Shown here piece by piece: positions 44,189 through 53,866 of a DNA stretch of 64,000 bases. The position numbers and the translations under genes were made by a program. The DNA is from Microbulbifer flavimaris. Lineage in GTDB: Bacteria; Pseudomonadota; Gammaproteobacteria; Pseudomonadales; Cellvibrionaceae. Below the pieces are notes generated by a model. It saw only the letters and a list, made by a program, of their open reading frames with translations, ran no database searches and was not told where the DNA came from. How positions within the stretch are numbered: the first letter of the stretch is position 1; the number at the start of each line of letters is the position of its first letter. The stretch covers positions 434,001-498,000 of the forward strand of contig NZ_LRFG02000001.1 in assembly GCF_001641755.2 (NCBI RefSeq). Reading direction: 5' to 3'.

Positions 44189-44671
44189 ATGGTAAGCTCT
44201 ATTTCGTCTCTGGATCGTACGGATATCGCCATCCTGCGGGTGCTGCAGGCCGAGGGGCGTATCAGCAATGTGGAGCTGTCCGACCGGGTGCATCTGTCAC
44301 CACCGGCCACCCTGGCACGGGTCAGGCGGCTGGAGGAAGAGGGCTATATCAGCGGCTATGCCGCAATGCTCAATCGGGAGAAGCTGGGGCACGACAACCT
44401 GGCCCTGATCGAGATCGCCCTGGAGCTGCATCAGTACGAGCGTATCACCGAAGTGCTTGATCAACTGGTGGCGATGCCAGAGGTGCTCGAGTGCTATCAC
44501 GTGACCGGTGAATACGACTACATGATCAAGGTTTCCACCGTGAACAACCGGGCCCTCGACCACTTCATTGCCAAGAGACTGATCCCGCTCCCCGGGATAG
44601 CACGGATTCATACCAGCATCGTTTTGAAGGCCCTCAAGCAGACAACGGAGCTGGACTTACCGGAGCCCTAG
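44189..44671 (+). CDS. mdeR: Lrp/AsnC-family regulator, probable MdeR
   Basis: A 160-residue Lrp/AsnC protein with an N-terminal winged helix (LDRTDIAILRVLQAEGRISNVELSDRVHLSPPATLARVRRL, residues 7-48, read in parts) and a C-terminal RAM ligand domain (ALIEIAL to TSIVLKALK). It lies 50 bases ahead of the methionine gamma-lyase gene, on the same strand. The order mdeR, mdeA, mdeB is known from Pseudomonas putida, where the Lrp-type protein activates the operon. There the gene is divergent, as far as I remember; here it is upstream and co-directional. Confidence 0.85.
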   Translation: MVSSISSLDRTDIAILRVLQAEGRISNVELSDRVHLSPPATLARVRRLEEEGYISGYAAMLNREKLGHDNLALIEIALELHQYERITEVLDQLVAMPEVLECYHVTGEYDYMIKVSTVNNRALDHFIAKRLIPLPGIARIHTSIVLKALKQTTELDLPEP

Positions 44672-44721
44672 GCGCGGTCGCATGTGTGGCCGCCGGATGA
44701 ATAACGATAAGAGAGGCACAC

Positions 44722-45906
44722 ATGTGGGAATCAAAGAATATCGAGACCAACGTCATTCACGGCGGCAAGAAGTCACAGGGCGAGCACGGTCCGCTCTCCA
44801 CACCGATTTACCAGACCTCGACGTTTGTTTTCGACAATGTGCAGCAGGGCGCCGACCGCTTTGCCGGTGAGGACCAGGGGCACATCTACTCCAGGCTGGG
44901 CAACCCCACGGTGGACGAGCTGGAAGCGCGCATGGCGGTGCTGGAAGAGACCGAAGCTGCAGCCGCTTTTGGCTCCGGCATGGGCGCCGTTTCTGCGGCC
45001 ATTTTTGCGCTGCTCAAGGCCGGTGACCACCTGATTACCTCCCATCGCCTCTATGGCTGCACCTTCGCGCTGTTCAATCATCAATTGCCGGCGCTGGGTA
45101 TCGAGGTGAGCTTTGTAGATCTGGCGGATGCGCAGGCGGTACGGGCGGCGATCAAGCCGAATACCAAAGTCATCTATGGCGAGACCCCGATTAATCCATG
45201 CCTGACGGTCATTGACCTGGACACGATCGGGAGTATCGGACGCGAGAGCGATATCACCACCGTAATCGACAATACCTTCATGTCCCCGGTTCTGCAGCGC
45301 CCAGCAAACCACGGTATTGACCTGGTACTGCATTCCGCCACCAAGTACCTCAATGGCCATGGCGATGTTGTGGCGGGGATCCTGTGCGGCGCAGCGGAGC
45401 TGATCAATCACATCAAGATGACCACCCGTAAGGATATGGGGGCGATTATGAGTCCCCACGATGCGTGGCTGGTGATGCGGGGTCTGAAAACCCTGCACTT
45501 GCGTGTTGAGCGCCACAGCGAGAATGCGCAGGTCGTTGCCGAATATCTGCAGAGCCACAGCAGCATCGAAAAAGTCTATTACCCCGGCCTGCCGGATCAT
45601 CCGGGTTACCCACTACTGGGCAAGCAGATGAAGGGAGCCGGCGGTGTGATGGCGTTCGAGCTCAAATGCAGCTTTGAGCAGGCCGTGTCCTTTATCAACG
45701 GACTCAAGATGTGCAAGCGCGCAGTGAGCCTCGGTGATGCCGAAACACTGATTCAGCACCCGGCATCCATGACCCACTCCACTTACGAGCCGGAAGAACT
45801 GGCCGAGGCGGGCATTTCTCGTACGCTGATCCGTCTGGCGGTGGGCCTGGAAAATGCCGAGGATATCCTGGCGGACCTCCAGCAGGCCCTGGACAGCATA
45901 CGCTAA
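44722..45906 (+). CDS. mdeA: Methionine gamma-lyase
   Basis: A 394-residue PLP enzyme of the Cys/Met metabolism family. It splits L-methionine into methanethiol, 2-oxobutyrate and ammonia. The PLP lysine is K208 in HSATKYLNGHGD. C113 in LYGCTFALFNH corresponds to the Cys116 that marks true methionine gamma-lyases, rather than cystathionine enzymes, in P. putida. The ribosome site GAGAGGC precedes the ATG. It sits between an Lrp regulator and an AceE-like gene whose product can use the 2-oxobutyrate, which supports the substrate call. Confidence 0.93.
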   Translation: MWESKNIETNVIHGGKKSQGEHGPLSTPIYQTSTFVFDNVQQGADRFAGEDQGHIYSRLGNPTVDELEARMAVLEETEAAAAFGSGMGAVSAAIFALLKAGDHLITSHRLYGCTFALFNHQLPALGIEVSFVDLADAQAVRAAIKPNTKVIYGETPINPCLTVIDLDTIGSIGRESDITTVIDNTFMSPVLQRPANHGIDLVLHSATKYLNGHGDVVAGILCGAAELINHIKMTTRKDMGAIMSPHDAWLVMRGLKTLHLRVERHSENAQVVAEYLQSHSSIEKVYYPGLPDHPGYPLLGKQMKGAGGVMAFELKCSFEQAVSFINGLKMCKRAVSLGDAETLIQHPASMTHSTYEPEELAEAGISRTLIRLAVGLENAEDILADLQQALDSIR

Positions 45907-46047
45907 ACGCGGTTACTGAAGCCAGACGAGCCAAGAGAGCTTCACTGGAGAAGCTTCGATCCCGTGCTGATTTACCGGTTTGGGGCGCAGTTTCTCTGTG
46001 GAGGAAAGGTTTTTGCAGTCATCAGCCGGGACGTGCGCACCGTGAAT

Positions 46048-48744
46048 ATGCAGATCAATGCTCGGGAGTTATTTGAGGAAAAGGATCTGGAGCTCCAGGA
46101 GTGGTTGGAGTCACTGGAGGATATCCTTCGTCATCAAGGTGCCGCGCGGGCCAGGGAGATATTGCAGGCGCTGCAGGAGCGCCTTATCGGGCATGGTCTG
46201 CAACTGGATCAGGCTCCGCTGAATACCCCCTATCGAAATACGATTCCTTTATCGAAGCAGCCGGTATATCCGGGTGATCTGGTCATGGAGCAGCGGATAG
46301 AAAACCTGATCCGCTGGAATGCTATGGCCATGGTCTTGCAGGCTGCGGATAGCGGGGCTGGAGTCGGCGGCCACATTGCCACTTATGCTTCAGCCGCATC
46401 CATGCTCGAAGTGGGTTTCAATCATTTCTTCCGTTGCCGTGATGAACAATACGGTGGCGACCTGGTAAACGTGCAGGCCCATGCGGCACCTGGCGTATAT
46501 GCCCGCGCCTACCTGGAAGGGCGCTTGACAGAGCAACAGCTCAGTAATTTTCGTCGGCAGTTGCAGCGGGGTGGCGGGCTCTCCTCCTATCCCCATCCTC
46601 GGCAGATGCCGGATTTCTGGCAGGCGCCTACCGCGTCTATGGGCCTTTCCACTCCCTCCGCTATCTATCAGGCCCGTTTCGCCAAGTATCTCGAAGCTCG
46701 GGGATTGAAACCGGAAAATGGCGGCAAGGTCTGGAATTTCATCGGTGACGGTGAGGCCGATGAACCGGAAGTGCTGGGCACGATCAATCTTGCCTCCCGG
46801 GAAAATCTCGACAACCTGGTGCTGGTTATCAACTGTAACCTGCAGCGCCTCGACGGCCCTGTGCGGGGCAATGGCAAGGTCATTCAGGAGCTGGAGCGCA
46901 GCTTCCGCGGTGCGGACTGGCAGGTGATCAAGGTGGTCTGGGGCAGTGGCTGGGACACCCTGTTGCAGAATGATCGCGACGGTGTGTTGCAGCGCAGAAT
47001 GGACGAGACCCTGGATGGCGATTACCAGTTGTACTCGACCCGTCCAGGCGGCGCGCAGCGCGAGCAGTGGGTGGAAAATTCTCCGGAGCTGCGGGCGCTG
47101 ATGAGCAGCCTGACGGATGATGAAGTCCGCCAGATCAAGCGTGGTGGCCAGGATCCAAAGAAAATCTATGCCGCCTTTGCCAGAGCTGCCGAAAGCCGCG
47201 GCAAGCCGACGGTAATTCTGGTCAAGACCGTGAAGGGTGACGGGCTCGGTGAGTCGACCCAGGGCAAGAACACGGCGCATCAGAAAAAGCAGTTTTCCGA
47301 CGAAGAGCGAATCAGCATTGGCAGGAAGCTCGGTATTCCACTGGGCGATCAGGAGCTTGCCAGTGCCAGCTTTTACCGACCACCGGAAAACTCCGAGGAA
47401 CTGCAGTATCTCTTGAGGAGGCGCGGTGCTCTCGGCGGCGGAATGCCCTCTCGTCGCGTTGATTGCCAGCGATTGCCGGCGCCTGATAGAGCCCGGTTCG
47501 AAGAATTCTTCCGTGGCAGCGGAGCGCGCCCGATCTCGACGACGATGGCAGTGGTCAAGATGATGGCCAAGCTGATCAAAGATCCCCAGATCGGCAAGTA
47601 CATCGTGCCAATCGTTCCGGATGAGGCGCGAACCTTCGGTATGGAAGCCCTGTTCCGCGAAGCAGGTATTTATGCACCGGAAGGGCAAAAGTATCTGCCG
47701 GTCGATGCGGACAGCCTGCTGCCGTATCGCGAAGCCGCAGATGGGCAGATCCTGCAGGAGGGGATCTGTGAAACCGGCGCCATGGCTTCCTTTGTTGCAG
47801 CCGGTACTGCCTATGCCAACCACGGCGTGCCCACGATTCCTCTCTACATTTTCTACAGCATGTTCGGCTTTCAGCGTGTGGGCGACATGATCTGGGCGGC
47901 GGCAGACAGCATGTGCCGCGGTTTTCTGATTGGTGGAACCGCGGGGCGTACCACGCTGAATGGCGAGGGGCTGCAGCACCAGGATGGACACTCCCACATC
48001 CTCGCGTCCACTGTGCCGAATATGCGCAGCTATGATCCGGCCTTCGCCTTTGAGCTGGCAATACTGTTACGCGAGGGGATCGAGGCCATGTACGGGCGCG
48101 GGGAGGAGATCTTCTATTACCTGACCGTGTACAACGAGAACTACCCCATGCCGGCAATGCCCGAGGGAGACGGTGAGCGAATTGAAGAGGGCATCCGCAG
48201 GGGCCTGTATTTATTCAAGGCTGGCGAGGCTGTAGCTGCCGGCCAGCCCGTTGTGCAGCTGTTCGGGAGCGGCAGCATCATGCAGGAGGTACTGAGGGCC
48301 CAGGAGTTGCTGGCGGAGCGTGGAATTCGCGCGGATGTCTGGAGTGTCACCAGTTACACCGAGCTTGCGCGAGATGCTGAACGGGCAGAGCATCAAAACC
48401 GGAAGGAGCCCGGTGAAAGATGTCAGTCCTATCTCGAGAGGGTGCTCTCCGATATAAAAGGTCCGGTGGTCGCATGTACAGACTATATGCGCGCACTGCC
48501 CGCCAGCATCGCCCGCTGGGTGCCCGCGCCCTACATTACCCTCGGCACCGACGGCTTCGGGCTGAGTGAATCCCGCGAGTGTCTGCGCAGGTACTTCGAA
48601 GTGGACGCCGCAAGTATTGTCCACGCAGCCATGACTGCTCTGTGTGATGAGGGCGAGCTCCATGCGGATGACGTGGCCGCTCACCGCGAGTCTCTGGGCC
48701 TCGAAGGCAAGTTCCCGCGGGCGATGGATGGCCAGTTTCAGTAA
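46048..48744 (+). CDS. mdeB: AceE-like 2-oxo acid dehydrogenase E1 (probably 2-oxobutyrate), MdeB
   Basis: An 898-residue homodimeric E1 enzyme of the pyruvate dehydrogenase type. It has HIATYASAASMLEVGFNHFF near the start, the ThDP motif FIGDGEADEPEVLG, and the phosphorylation-loop-free C-terminal domain of bacterial AceE. Its position after methionine gamma-lyase matches P. putida mdeB, whose product oxidatively decarboxylates 2-oxobutyrate to propionyl-CoA together with housekeeping E2 and E3. No E2 or E3 is present here. The start is uncertain: ATG 46048 fits the family, while a GTG at 45964 has a better placed GGAGAAG and would add 28 residues. Confidence 0.88.
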   Translation: MQINARELFEEKDLELQEWLESLEDILRHQGAARAREILQALQERLIGHGLQLDQAPLNTPYRNTIPLSKQPVYPGDLVMEQRIENLIRWNAMAMVLQAADSGAGVGGHIATYASAASMLEVGFNHFFRCRDEQYGGDLVNVQAHAAPGVYARAYLEGRLTEQQLSNFRRQLQRGGGLSSYPHPRQMPDFWQAPTASMGLSTPSAIYQARFAKYLEARGLKPENGGKVWNFIGDGEADEPEVLGTINLASRENLDNLVLVINCNLQRLDGPVRGNGKVIQELERSFRGADWQVIKVVWGSGWDTLLQNDRDGVLQRRMDETLDGDYQLYSTRPGGAQREQWVENSPELRALMSSLTDDEVRQIKRGGQDPKKIYAAFARAAESRGKPTVILVKTVKGDGLGESTQGKNTAHQKKQFSDEERISIGRKLGIPLGDQELASASFYRPPENSEELQYLLRRRGALGGGMPSRRVDCQRLPAPDRARFEEFFRGSGARPISTTMAVVKMMAKLIKDPQIGKYIVPIVPDEARTFGMEALFREAGIYAPEGQKYLPVDADSLLPYREAADGQILQEGICETGAMASFVAAGTAYANHGVPTIPLYIFYSMFGFQRVGDMIWAAADSMCRGFLIGGTAGRTTLNGEGLQHQDGHSHILASTVPNMRSYDPAFAFELAILLREGIEAMYGRGEEIFYYLTVYNENYPMPAMPEGDGERIEEGIRRGLYLFKAGEAVAAGQPVVQLFGSGSIMQEVLRAQELLAERGIRADVWSVTSYTELARDAERAEHQNRKEPGERCQSYLERVLSDIKGPVVACTDYMRALPASIARWVPAPYITLGTDGFGLSESRECLRRYFEVDAASIVHAAMTALCDEGELHADDVAAHRESLGLEGKFPRAMDGQFQ

Positions 48745-49026
48745 GGAGCCGGTCCGGGAGCCAGGTTTGAAGGGCTTGGGGCAGGGGGCGTGGAGCGCCT
48801 CCCTCTGTCCCGGAGCTGTCCCCGGGCTAAGGGCATCCCGCTGCTGTTGCCTGGGATGCTTGTGCTGTCTTGTGGCTAATCGTTAGCCGCGTTTTTGTCC
48901 CTTCCCAGTTCATCGTCTCGCTGGTCATGAGAGCGCGCTCTCTCACGTCTCTCCGTCCGAAGTTAAAGTCACCGCATTATCCCTCCCGCCCACAGTCCTG
49001 TTGACCCACCTGAATGCGCTGCTATC
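48745..49026. other. Intergenic region between mdeB and tetR-type gene
   Basis: About 300 bases with no convincing gene or terminator. It is expected to contain the promoter of the efflux operon at its right end. Confidence 0.35.
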
Positions 49027-49058
49027 ATACCGTCCAGTTGGTTGGTTTTGACCGGTAT
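49027..49058. promoter_or_regulatory. Candidate TetR operator
   Basis: ATACCG and CGGTAT form inverted arms 20 bases apart, just upstream of the TetR gene (ATG 49074). The position suits autorepression of the tetR-MFP-RND operon. Confidence 0.35.
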
Positions 49059-49073
49059 CTCCTGGAGGGTCAC

Positions 49074-49610
49074 ATGTCCAAGGTCGACAAAGACACCATC
49101 ATCCGTGCCGCCGAAGAGGTGGTGCGGGAGCGTGGCGCGCGCAAGTTAACGCTGGACGCGGTGGCCGCCCAGTGCGGGTTGAGCAAGGGTGGCTTGCTGC
49201 ATCACTTCCGCACCAAGCAGGCCCTGTTGCAGGCCATGCTGGAGTCGTCCATCGGCTGTGAGGCTGAGCTGACCGCGGAGTATGCGGCCAGCGGTGGCGA
49301 TACCAGTGGCCCGCTGGCGTCCCGAATCTGTTCCGCCTTCGCCATGATGGAAGACGACAAGGGGCTGCCCCGGGCTCTGATCGCAGCAGTGGCTGAAGAC
49401 CCGGCATTGCTGGAGCCGATCAAGGCAAAGGAGGCCAGAGCCCGCGAAGACCTGGCGGCTAGCTGTAGCGACCCGGACCTCGCGCTGTTGTTGCTGCTGG
49501 CGACGCGCGGGCTCTTCCTCGGACGTGTGCTCGGTGTCCTGGAGCCTGATGACCCCATTTTCGAGCGCCTGCGCAAGCGGCTGCTCGCCCTGGCGGCTGA
49601 CCTCGATTGA
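49074..49610 (+). CDS. TetR family transcriptional regulator
   Basis: A 178-residue repressor. The N-terminal TetR helix-turn-helix (IIRAAEEVVRERGARKLTL, then VAAQCGLSKGGLLHHFRTK) covers residues 8-53, and a helical ligand domain follows. The ATG at 49074 has TGGAGGG five bases upstream; an earlier in-frame ATG at 49014 is not needed. It stands 51 bases ahead of an RND efflux pair in the same direction and most likely represses it until a drug or other ligand binds. Confidence 0.92.
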   Translation: MSKVDKDTIIRAAEEVVRERGARKLTLDAVAAQCGLSKGGLLHHFRTKQALLQAMLESSIGCEAELTAEYAASGGDTSGPLASRICSAFAMMEDDKGLPRALIAAVAEDPALLEPIKAKEARAREDLAASCSDPDLALLLLLATRGLFLGRVLGVLEPDDPIFERLRKRLLALAADLD

Positions 49611-49661
49611 CCCTCTGGTTGATCTCTCTGATTTCCCCATTCGAGTTTCTGGATACTGAAT

Positions 49662-50759
49662 ATGAAACTTCCCGGTAGTGCCCATTTGCCACTGGTCTTT
49701 CTGCTTGCGCTGACTGCGTTGATCACGGCTTGCTCCGATTCATCAGGCGGTGATGAGCCGGTGGAGCGCGTTTGGCCGGTAAAAATTGCCTCCGTGGCGA
49801 GCGCCGATGGCATGTCAGCACGTCAGTTTGCCGGGCGGGTGAAAGCGGTTCAGACCGTGGACCTGTCTTTCCAGGTGGGCGGCAAGCTGCAGGAGATGAA
49901 GTTCAGTGAAGGGGAGATCGTCCCCAAGGGCAGGCTGATTGCCGCATTGGATGATCGGGATTTTCGCCGTCGTGTCAAAGAAGCCACGGTCAACCTTCAG
50001 CTGCTGGAGAAGACGGTCGAGCGGCAACGTGCCTTGAAAGAGCGCAATGTTATTTCGGCACAACAGCTGGACGAGACAGAGACCAACTACGACCTGGCAA
50101 AAGTGGCGCTGGAAAATGCCGAGCAAGACCTCGCCTATACCCGCCTGATGGTGCCTTTCGATGCGCTGGTCACCCGCCAGTTGGTGGAGAATTACACCAA
50201 TGTGCAGAGAGGGCAGGGCGTCGTGCGATTGCAAAACGTATCGGAAGTTCGCGTGCAGGTATCTGTTCCTGAAAAGCTGCTGGCGACAATCGATGCCGAG
50301 CGCGTGGAATCTATCACCGCAAGCTTTGAATTCCTGCCGGGTCAGGAATTTCCCCTGGAATACCGTGAGCACCAGGCTGAAGCCGACAGCGTGACCCAGA
50401 CCTATATCGTTGAGCTGGGAATGCCCCGTCCGGAGAAGGTGCAGATACTGCCGGGAATGACTGCACGGGTGAAGTTGCGGCTCAAGCAGGACCAGGGCGA
50501 GCTGCGGGTGCCGCTCTCCGCGGTACAGACCAATGCCGACGGCACACCCTACGTCTGGCAAATCAACAGCGACCAGAGCGTTTCCCGTGTGGATGTTGAG
50601 CTTGGTGGCACCGATGGCGACTCTGTCCAGGTGACCGAGGGGCTGCAGCCCGGGAGCATGCTGGTGGCAGCTGGCGGCCAGCATCTCTATGAGGGGGCAA
50701 AGGTGCGGAACTATGCCGCAAAAGCCGCGGGTCAACCTGCTGCCGAGCCCGGGCAGTAA
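49662..50759 (+). CDS. RND efflux periplasmic adaptor (MFP) lipoprotein
   Basis: A 365-residue membrane-fusion protein with a lipoprotein signal (LLALTALITAC, lipid on Cys24). The lipoyl-like half-domain (FAGRVKAVQTVDLSFQVGGKLQEM) and an alpha-hairpin (VKEATVNLQLLEKTVERQRALKERNV, read in parts) are as in AcrA/MexA. It links the inner-membrane pump to an outer-membrane TolC-type channel, whose gene is not in the window. The RND pump gene follows 24 bases later. Confidence 0.94.
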   Translation: MKLPGSAHLPLVFLLALTALITACSDSSGGDEPVERVWPVKIASVASADGMSARQFAGRVKAVQTVDLSFQVGGKLQEMKFSEGEIVPKGRLIAALDDRDFRRRVKEATVNLQLLEKTVERQRALKERNVISAQQLDETETNYDLAKVALENAEQDLAYTRLMVPFDALVTRQLVENYTNVQRGQGVVRLQNVSEVRVQVSVPEKLLATIDAERVESITASFEFLPGQEFPLEYREHQAEADSVTQTYIVELGMPRPEKVQILPGMTARVKLRLKQDQGELRVPLSAVQTNADGTPYVWQINSDQSVSRVDVELGGTDGDSVQVTEGLQPGSMLVAAGGQHLYEGAKVRNYAAKAAGQPAAEPGQ

Positions 50760-50783
50760 AGTGGTTTTGTTGGGGGAAATGCG

Positions 50784-53700
50784 GTGAAGATTTCAGAGGT
50801 GTTTATCCGGCAGCCCGTCTACAGCTGGCTGCTAATGCTCATATGTCTGTTCGGTGGTCTATGGGGAATAGCCGATATTGGACGCCTGGAAGATCCGGCA
50901 TTCACGATCAAGGAAGCGCGGATATTTACCGCCTATCCGGGTGCCAGCGCCTTGCAGGTCGAGGAAGAGGTGACGGAGAAGCTCGAAGTCGCTATCCAGC
51001 AACTGGCACAGCTTAAGGACATTACTTCAACCTCGCGGCCTGGAATGTCTGAGATCCGCGTGGAGATCAAGGATCATTATGACTCGAGCCAGTTGACCCA
51101 GATCTGGGACGAGCTGCGCCGCAAGGTGCGAGACGTCCAGGGGCTGCTGCCCCGAGGTGCTCTGCCGCCGGTTGTGAACGACGATTTCGGGGAAGTCTTC
51201 GGGATTTATTACGCGGTTACCGGGGAGGGGTTCTCCCACAGTGAAATGCGTGAGATCAGCAAGGGCATTCGCCGGGAATTGCTTACCGTGGACGGTGTGA
51301 CGAAGGTGTCCCGCTCCGGTGCAATCGATGAAGTTGCCTACCTGGATATCGACGAGTCACGCCTGGCCCAGCTGGGATTTTCCCTGGATGACCTCTCACA
51401 GGTGTTACAGGCAGAGAGCGCGATTCAGCAGGTGGGTGAGATCGAAGGAAAAGATCTGCGCACCCGTATTGTGGTGGATAACCAGGCCAATGACCTGGAA
51501 AGCATTCGCAATATCCTGATTGGCGTTCCCGGTTCCACGGCCATGCTGGCGGTTCGGGATATCGCCGATGTGTCTATCGGCTATGAACAGAGTCCGGACT
51601 TTATTGCGCGCCATGATGGCAAGCCAGCCATCCTCCTTGGCGTTGCCGGTGGGCAGGATACCAACATCGTTGACGTGGGCGCGGCCGTCGAGGAGAAGCT
51701 GGCGCAGCTGGCACAGGGCTTACCGCTGGGTGTGGAAATCTTCCCGATCTATGAGCAGCACCGGGTTGTCGAAGAGAGTGTAAACGGCTTTCTGTTCAAC
51801 CTGGTTTCCTCGGTGGTCATCGTCATTCTGGTGCTGTGCCTGTTTATGGGCTGGCGCTCGGGTGTCGTGGTGGGCACGGTACTGGCACTCACGGTGCTGG
51901 GCACTGTGTTCATCATGAATCTGATGGGCCTCAACCTGCAGCGGATCTCGCTCGGCGCACTGATTATCGCCATGGGTATGCTGGTGGATAACGCCATCGT
52001 GGTGGCCGAGGGGATGCTGATGGGGGTGGAGAAAAAAGAGAAACCCCGCAACGCTGCCGCCCGGGTCGTACGCCAAACATTCTGGCCCCTTCTCGGTGCC
52101 ACGATTATCGGCATCATGGCTTTCTCGGGTATCGGTTTGTCAGATGACGCCACCGGAGAGTTTCTGTTCTCGCTGTTCGCCGTTATCGGTATCTCCCTGC
52201 TGTTGAGCTGGATACTGGCCATTACCATCACCCCTTACCTGGGTTATCACCTGTTCAAACCGGCCAAAGACAGCGATTCCGATGACCCCTACCAGGGCCG
52301 GTTTTATCGGATGTATGCCAATGCGTTGTCGGGTGCCCTCCGCCGTCGCGGTACAACGATTGCCGCTTTGCTGGCGGTGACCGTCGTCAGTTATGCGGCC
52401 TTCGGCTTCGTCAAGCAGGGCTTTTTCCCCAACTCCAATTCGCCCCTGTTTTACGTCAACTATTTCATGCCGCAGGGTAGTGATATCAAACGGACGGATC
52501 GAGCCCTGAAGGAGGCGACGGATTTTTTCCAGTCTAAGGAGGGGGTGGTTTCTGTCACCGCAGTGGCTGGTCGTGGCGCCGATCGCTTTATGCTGACCTA
52601 TGCGCCGGAACCGCCCAACCCGTCTTACGGCCAGTTGATTGTTCGCACTGAGACTCGCGAGCAGATCTCGCCCCTGATAGAGCAGGCGAAACAAGCGCTG
52701 CGCAATCAACAGCCGGATGCACTGATTACCTTCAAGCGCATTGTGTTCGGCCCCGGTGGCGGTGCGGACGTGGAAGTGCGTATCTCCGGGCCTGACTTCA
52801 ATACGCTGCGAGCGTTGGCAGGCAATGTGGAAACGGTTTTCCGCAAAGAGGAGCTGGCGGATATTCGCCACAACTGGCGGGGACGTGAGCCGGTTATTCG
52901 CGCACACCTTGATGATGAGCGGGCGAGATTGGCGGGCGTCACCAATGCGGATATCAGTCGTACAGTGCAGTTCGCCACCCAGGGTTATCGGGTGGGGGAC
53001 TTTGAGAGTGGCGATCGCATTATCCCCATTGTCGCGCGGCTGCCGCGGGATGATCGCAATCAGGTGGGGTCATTGACAGACCGGTTGGTGTGGAGCCCCA
53101 ACGAGCGCGGATATATCCCCGCGGGGCAGCTGGTGGAAAAATTCGAAACCACCGCTGAAGAGGGCCTGATACAGCGTCGTAATCGTGTACCCACAATTAC
53201 CATCAGCGGTGATGCCCCCGGGGGCGTTACGGCGATGGCGGCTTTCGGCAAGGTTCGCGAAAATGTTGATAGCATTCCACTGCCAGCAGGGTACACCCTG
53301 GAATACGGGGGTGAATACGAACGATCCAGCGACGCACAGAAATCACTGGGCAAGGGACTGCCAATCGGATTCCTGATCATGATTCTGGTGTCGGTGCTGC
53401 TGTTCGGCACCGTGCGCGAACCGGTGATCATCTGGCTGGTGGTGCCAATGTCGCTGGTAGGGGTTGTGATTGGACTGCTGTTGTCTGGCCTGCCTTTCGG
53501 CTTTATGTCCCTTCTGGGTGTGTTGAGCCTCTCGGGGATGCTTATCAAAAATGCTGTGGTACTGGTGGATGAAATCCAGGCCCAGAGCCATGCCGGCCTG
53601 CCGCGCCTGAGTGCTATTCAGCAGGCCAGCGTGAGCCGTTTGCGGCCCGTGTTCCTTGCCGCGGTCACCACCATCCTGGGCATGTCTCCACTGCTGTTTG

Positions 53701-53834
53701 ATGCCTTCTTTGCCGACATGGCGGTCACCATTATGGGTGGCCTGGGCTTCGCCACGGTATTGACGCTGATTGCTGTGCCGGTGCTTTATGCGGTATTCCA
53801 TCGGGTCAGGGCCGATGAGGTGGTCGAGCGGTAA
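50784..53834 (+). CDS. RND family multidrug efflux permease
   Basis: A 1016-residue inner-membrane proton-driven pump of the AcrB/HAE type. It has twelve transmembrane helices in two halves, each with a large periplasmic loop. The TM4 proton-relay region has GALIIAMGMLVDNAIVVAEG with the paired acidic residues. The second half carries GVLSLSGMLIKNAVVLVDE. The start is a GTG at 50784, with GGGGGAA upstream. It exports drugs, bile-salt-like compounds or other amphiphiles together with the adaptor encoded just before. At slightly over 1000 residues it fits the shorter MexF/VexF-like relatives. Confidence 0.95.
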   Translation: MKISEVFIRQPVYSWLLMLICLFGGLWGIADIGRLEDPAFTIKEARIFTAYPGASALQVEEEVTEKLEVAIQQLAQLKDITSTSRPGMSEIRVEIKDHYDSSQLTQIWDELRRKVRDVQGLLPRGALPPVVNDDFGEVFGIYYAVTGEGFSHSEMREISKGIRRELLTVDGVTKVSRSGAIDEVAYLDIDESRLAQLGFSLDDLSQVLQAESAIQQVGEIEGKDLRTRIVVDNQANDLESIRNILIGVPGSTAMLAVRDIADVSIGYEQSPDFIARHDGKPAILLGVAGGQDTNIVDVGAAVEEKLAQLAQGLPLGVEIFPIYEQHRVVEESVNGFLFNLVSSVVIVILVLCLFMGWRSGVVVGTVLALTVLGTVFIMNLMGLNLQRISLGALIIAMGMLVDNAIVVAEGMLMGVEKKEKPRNAAARVVRQTFWPLLGATIIGIMAFSGIGLSDDATGEFLFSLFAVIGISLLLSWILAITITPYLGYHLFKPAKDSDSDDPYQGRFYRMYANALSGALRRRGTTIAALLAVTVVSYAAFGFVKQGFFPNSNSPLFYVNYFMPQGSDIKRTDRALKEATDFFQSKEGVVSVTAVAGRGADRFMLTYAPEPPNPSYGQLIVRTETREQISPLIEQAKQALRNQQPDALITFKRIVFGPGGGADVEVRISGPDFNTLRALAGNVETVFRKEELADIRHNWRGREPVIRAHLDDERARLAGVTNADISRTVQFATQGYRVGDFESGDRIIPIVARLPRDDRNQVGSLTDRLVWSPNERGYIPAGQLVEKFETTAEEGLIQRRNRVPTITISGDAPGGVTAMAAFGKVRENVDSIPLPAGYTLEYGGEYERSSDAQKSLGKGLPIGFLIMILVSVLLFGTVREPVIIWLVVPMSLVGVVIGLLLSGLPFGFMSLLGVLSLSGMLIKNAVVLVDEIQAQSHAGLPRLSAIQQASVSRLRPVFLAAVTTILGMSPLLFDAFFADMAVTIMGGLGFATVLTLIAVPVLYAVFHRVRADEVVER

Positions 53835-53866
53835 GCCGGTAACTTCGTTGCCGAGGTGGTGCTTTT

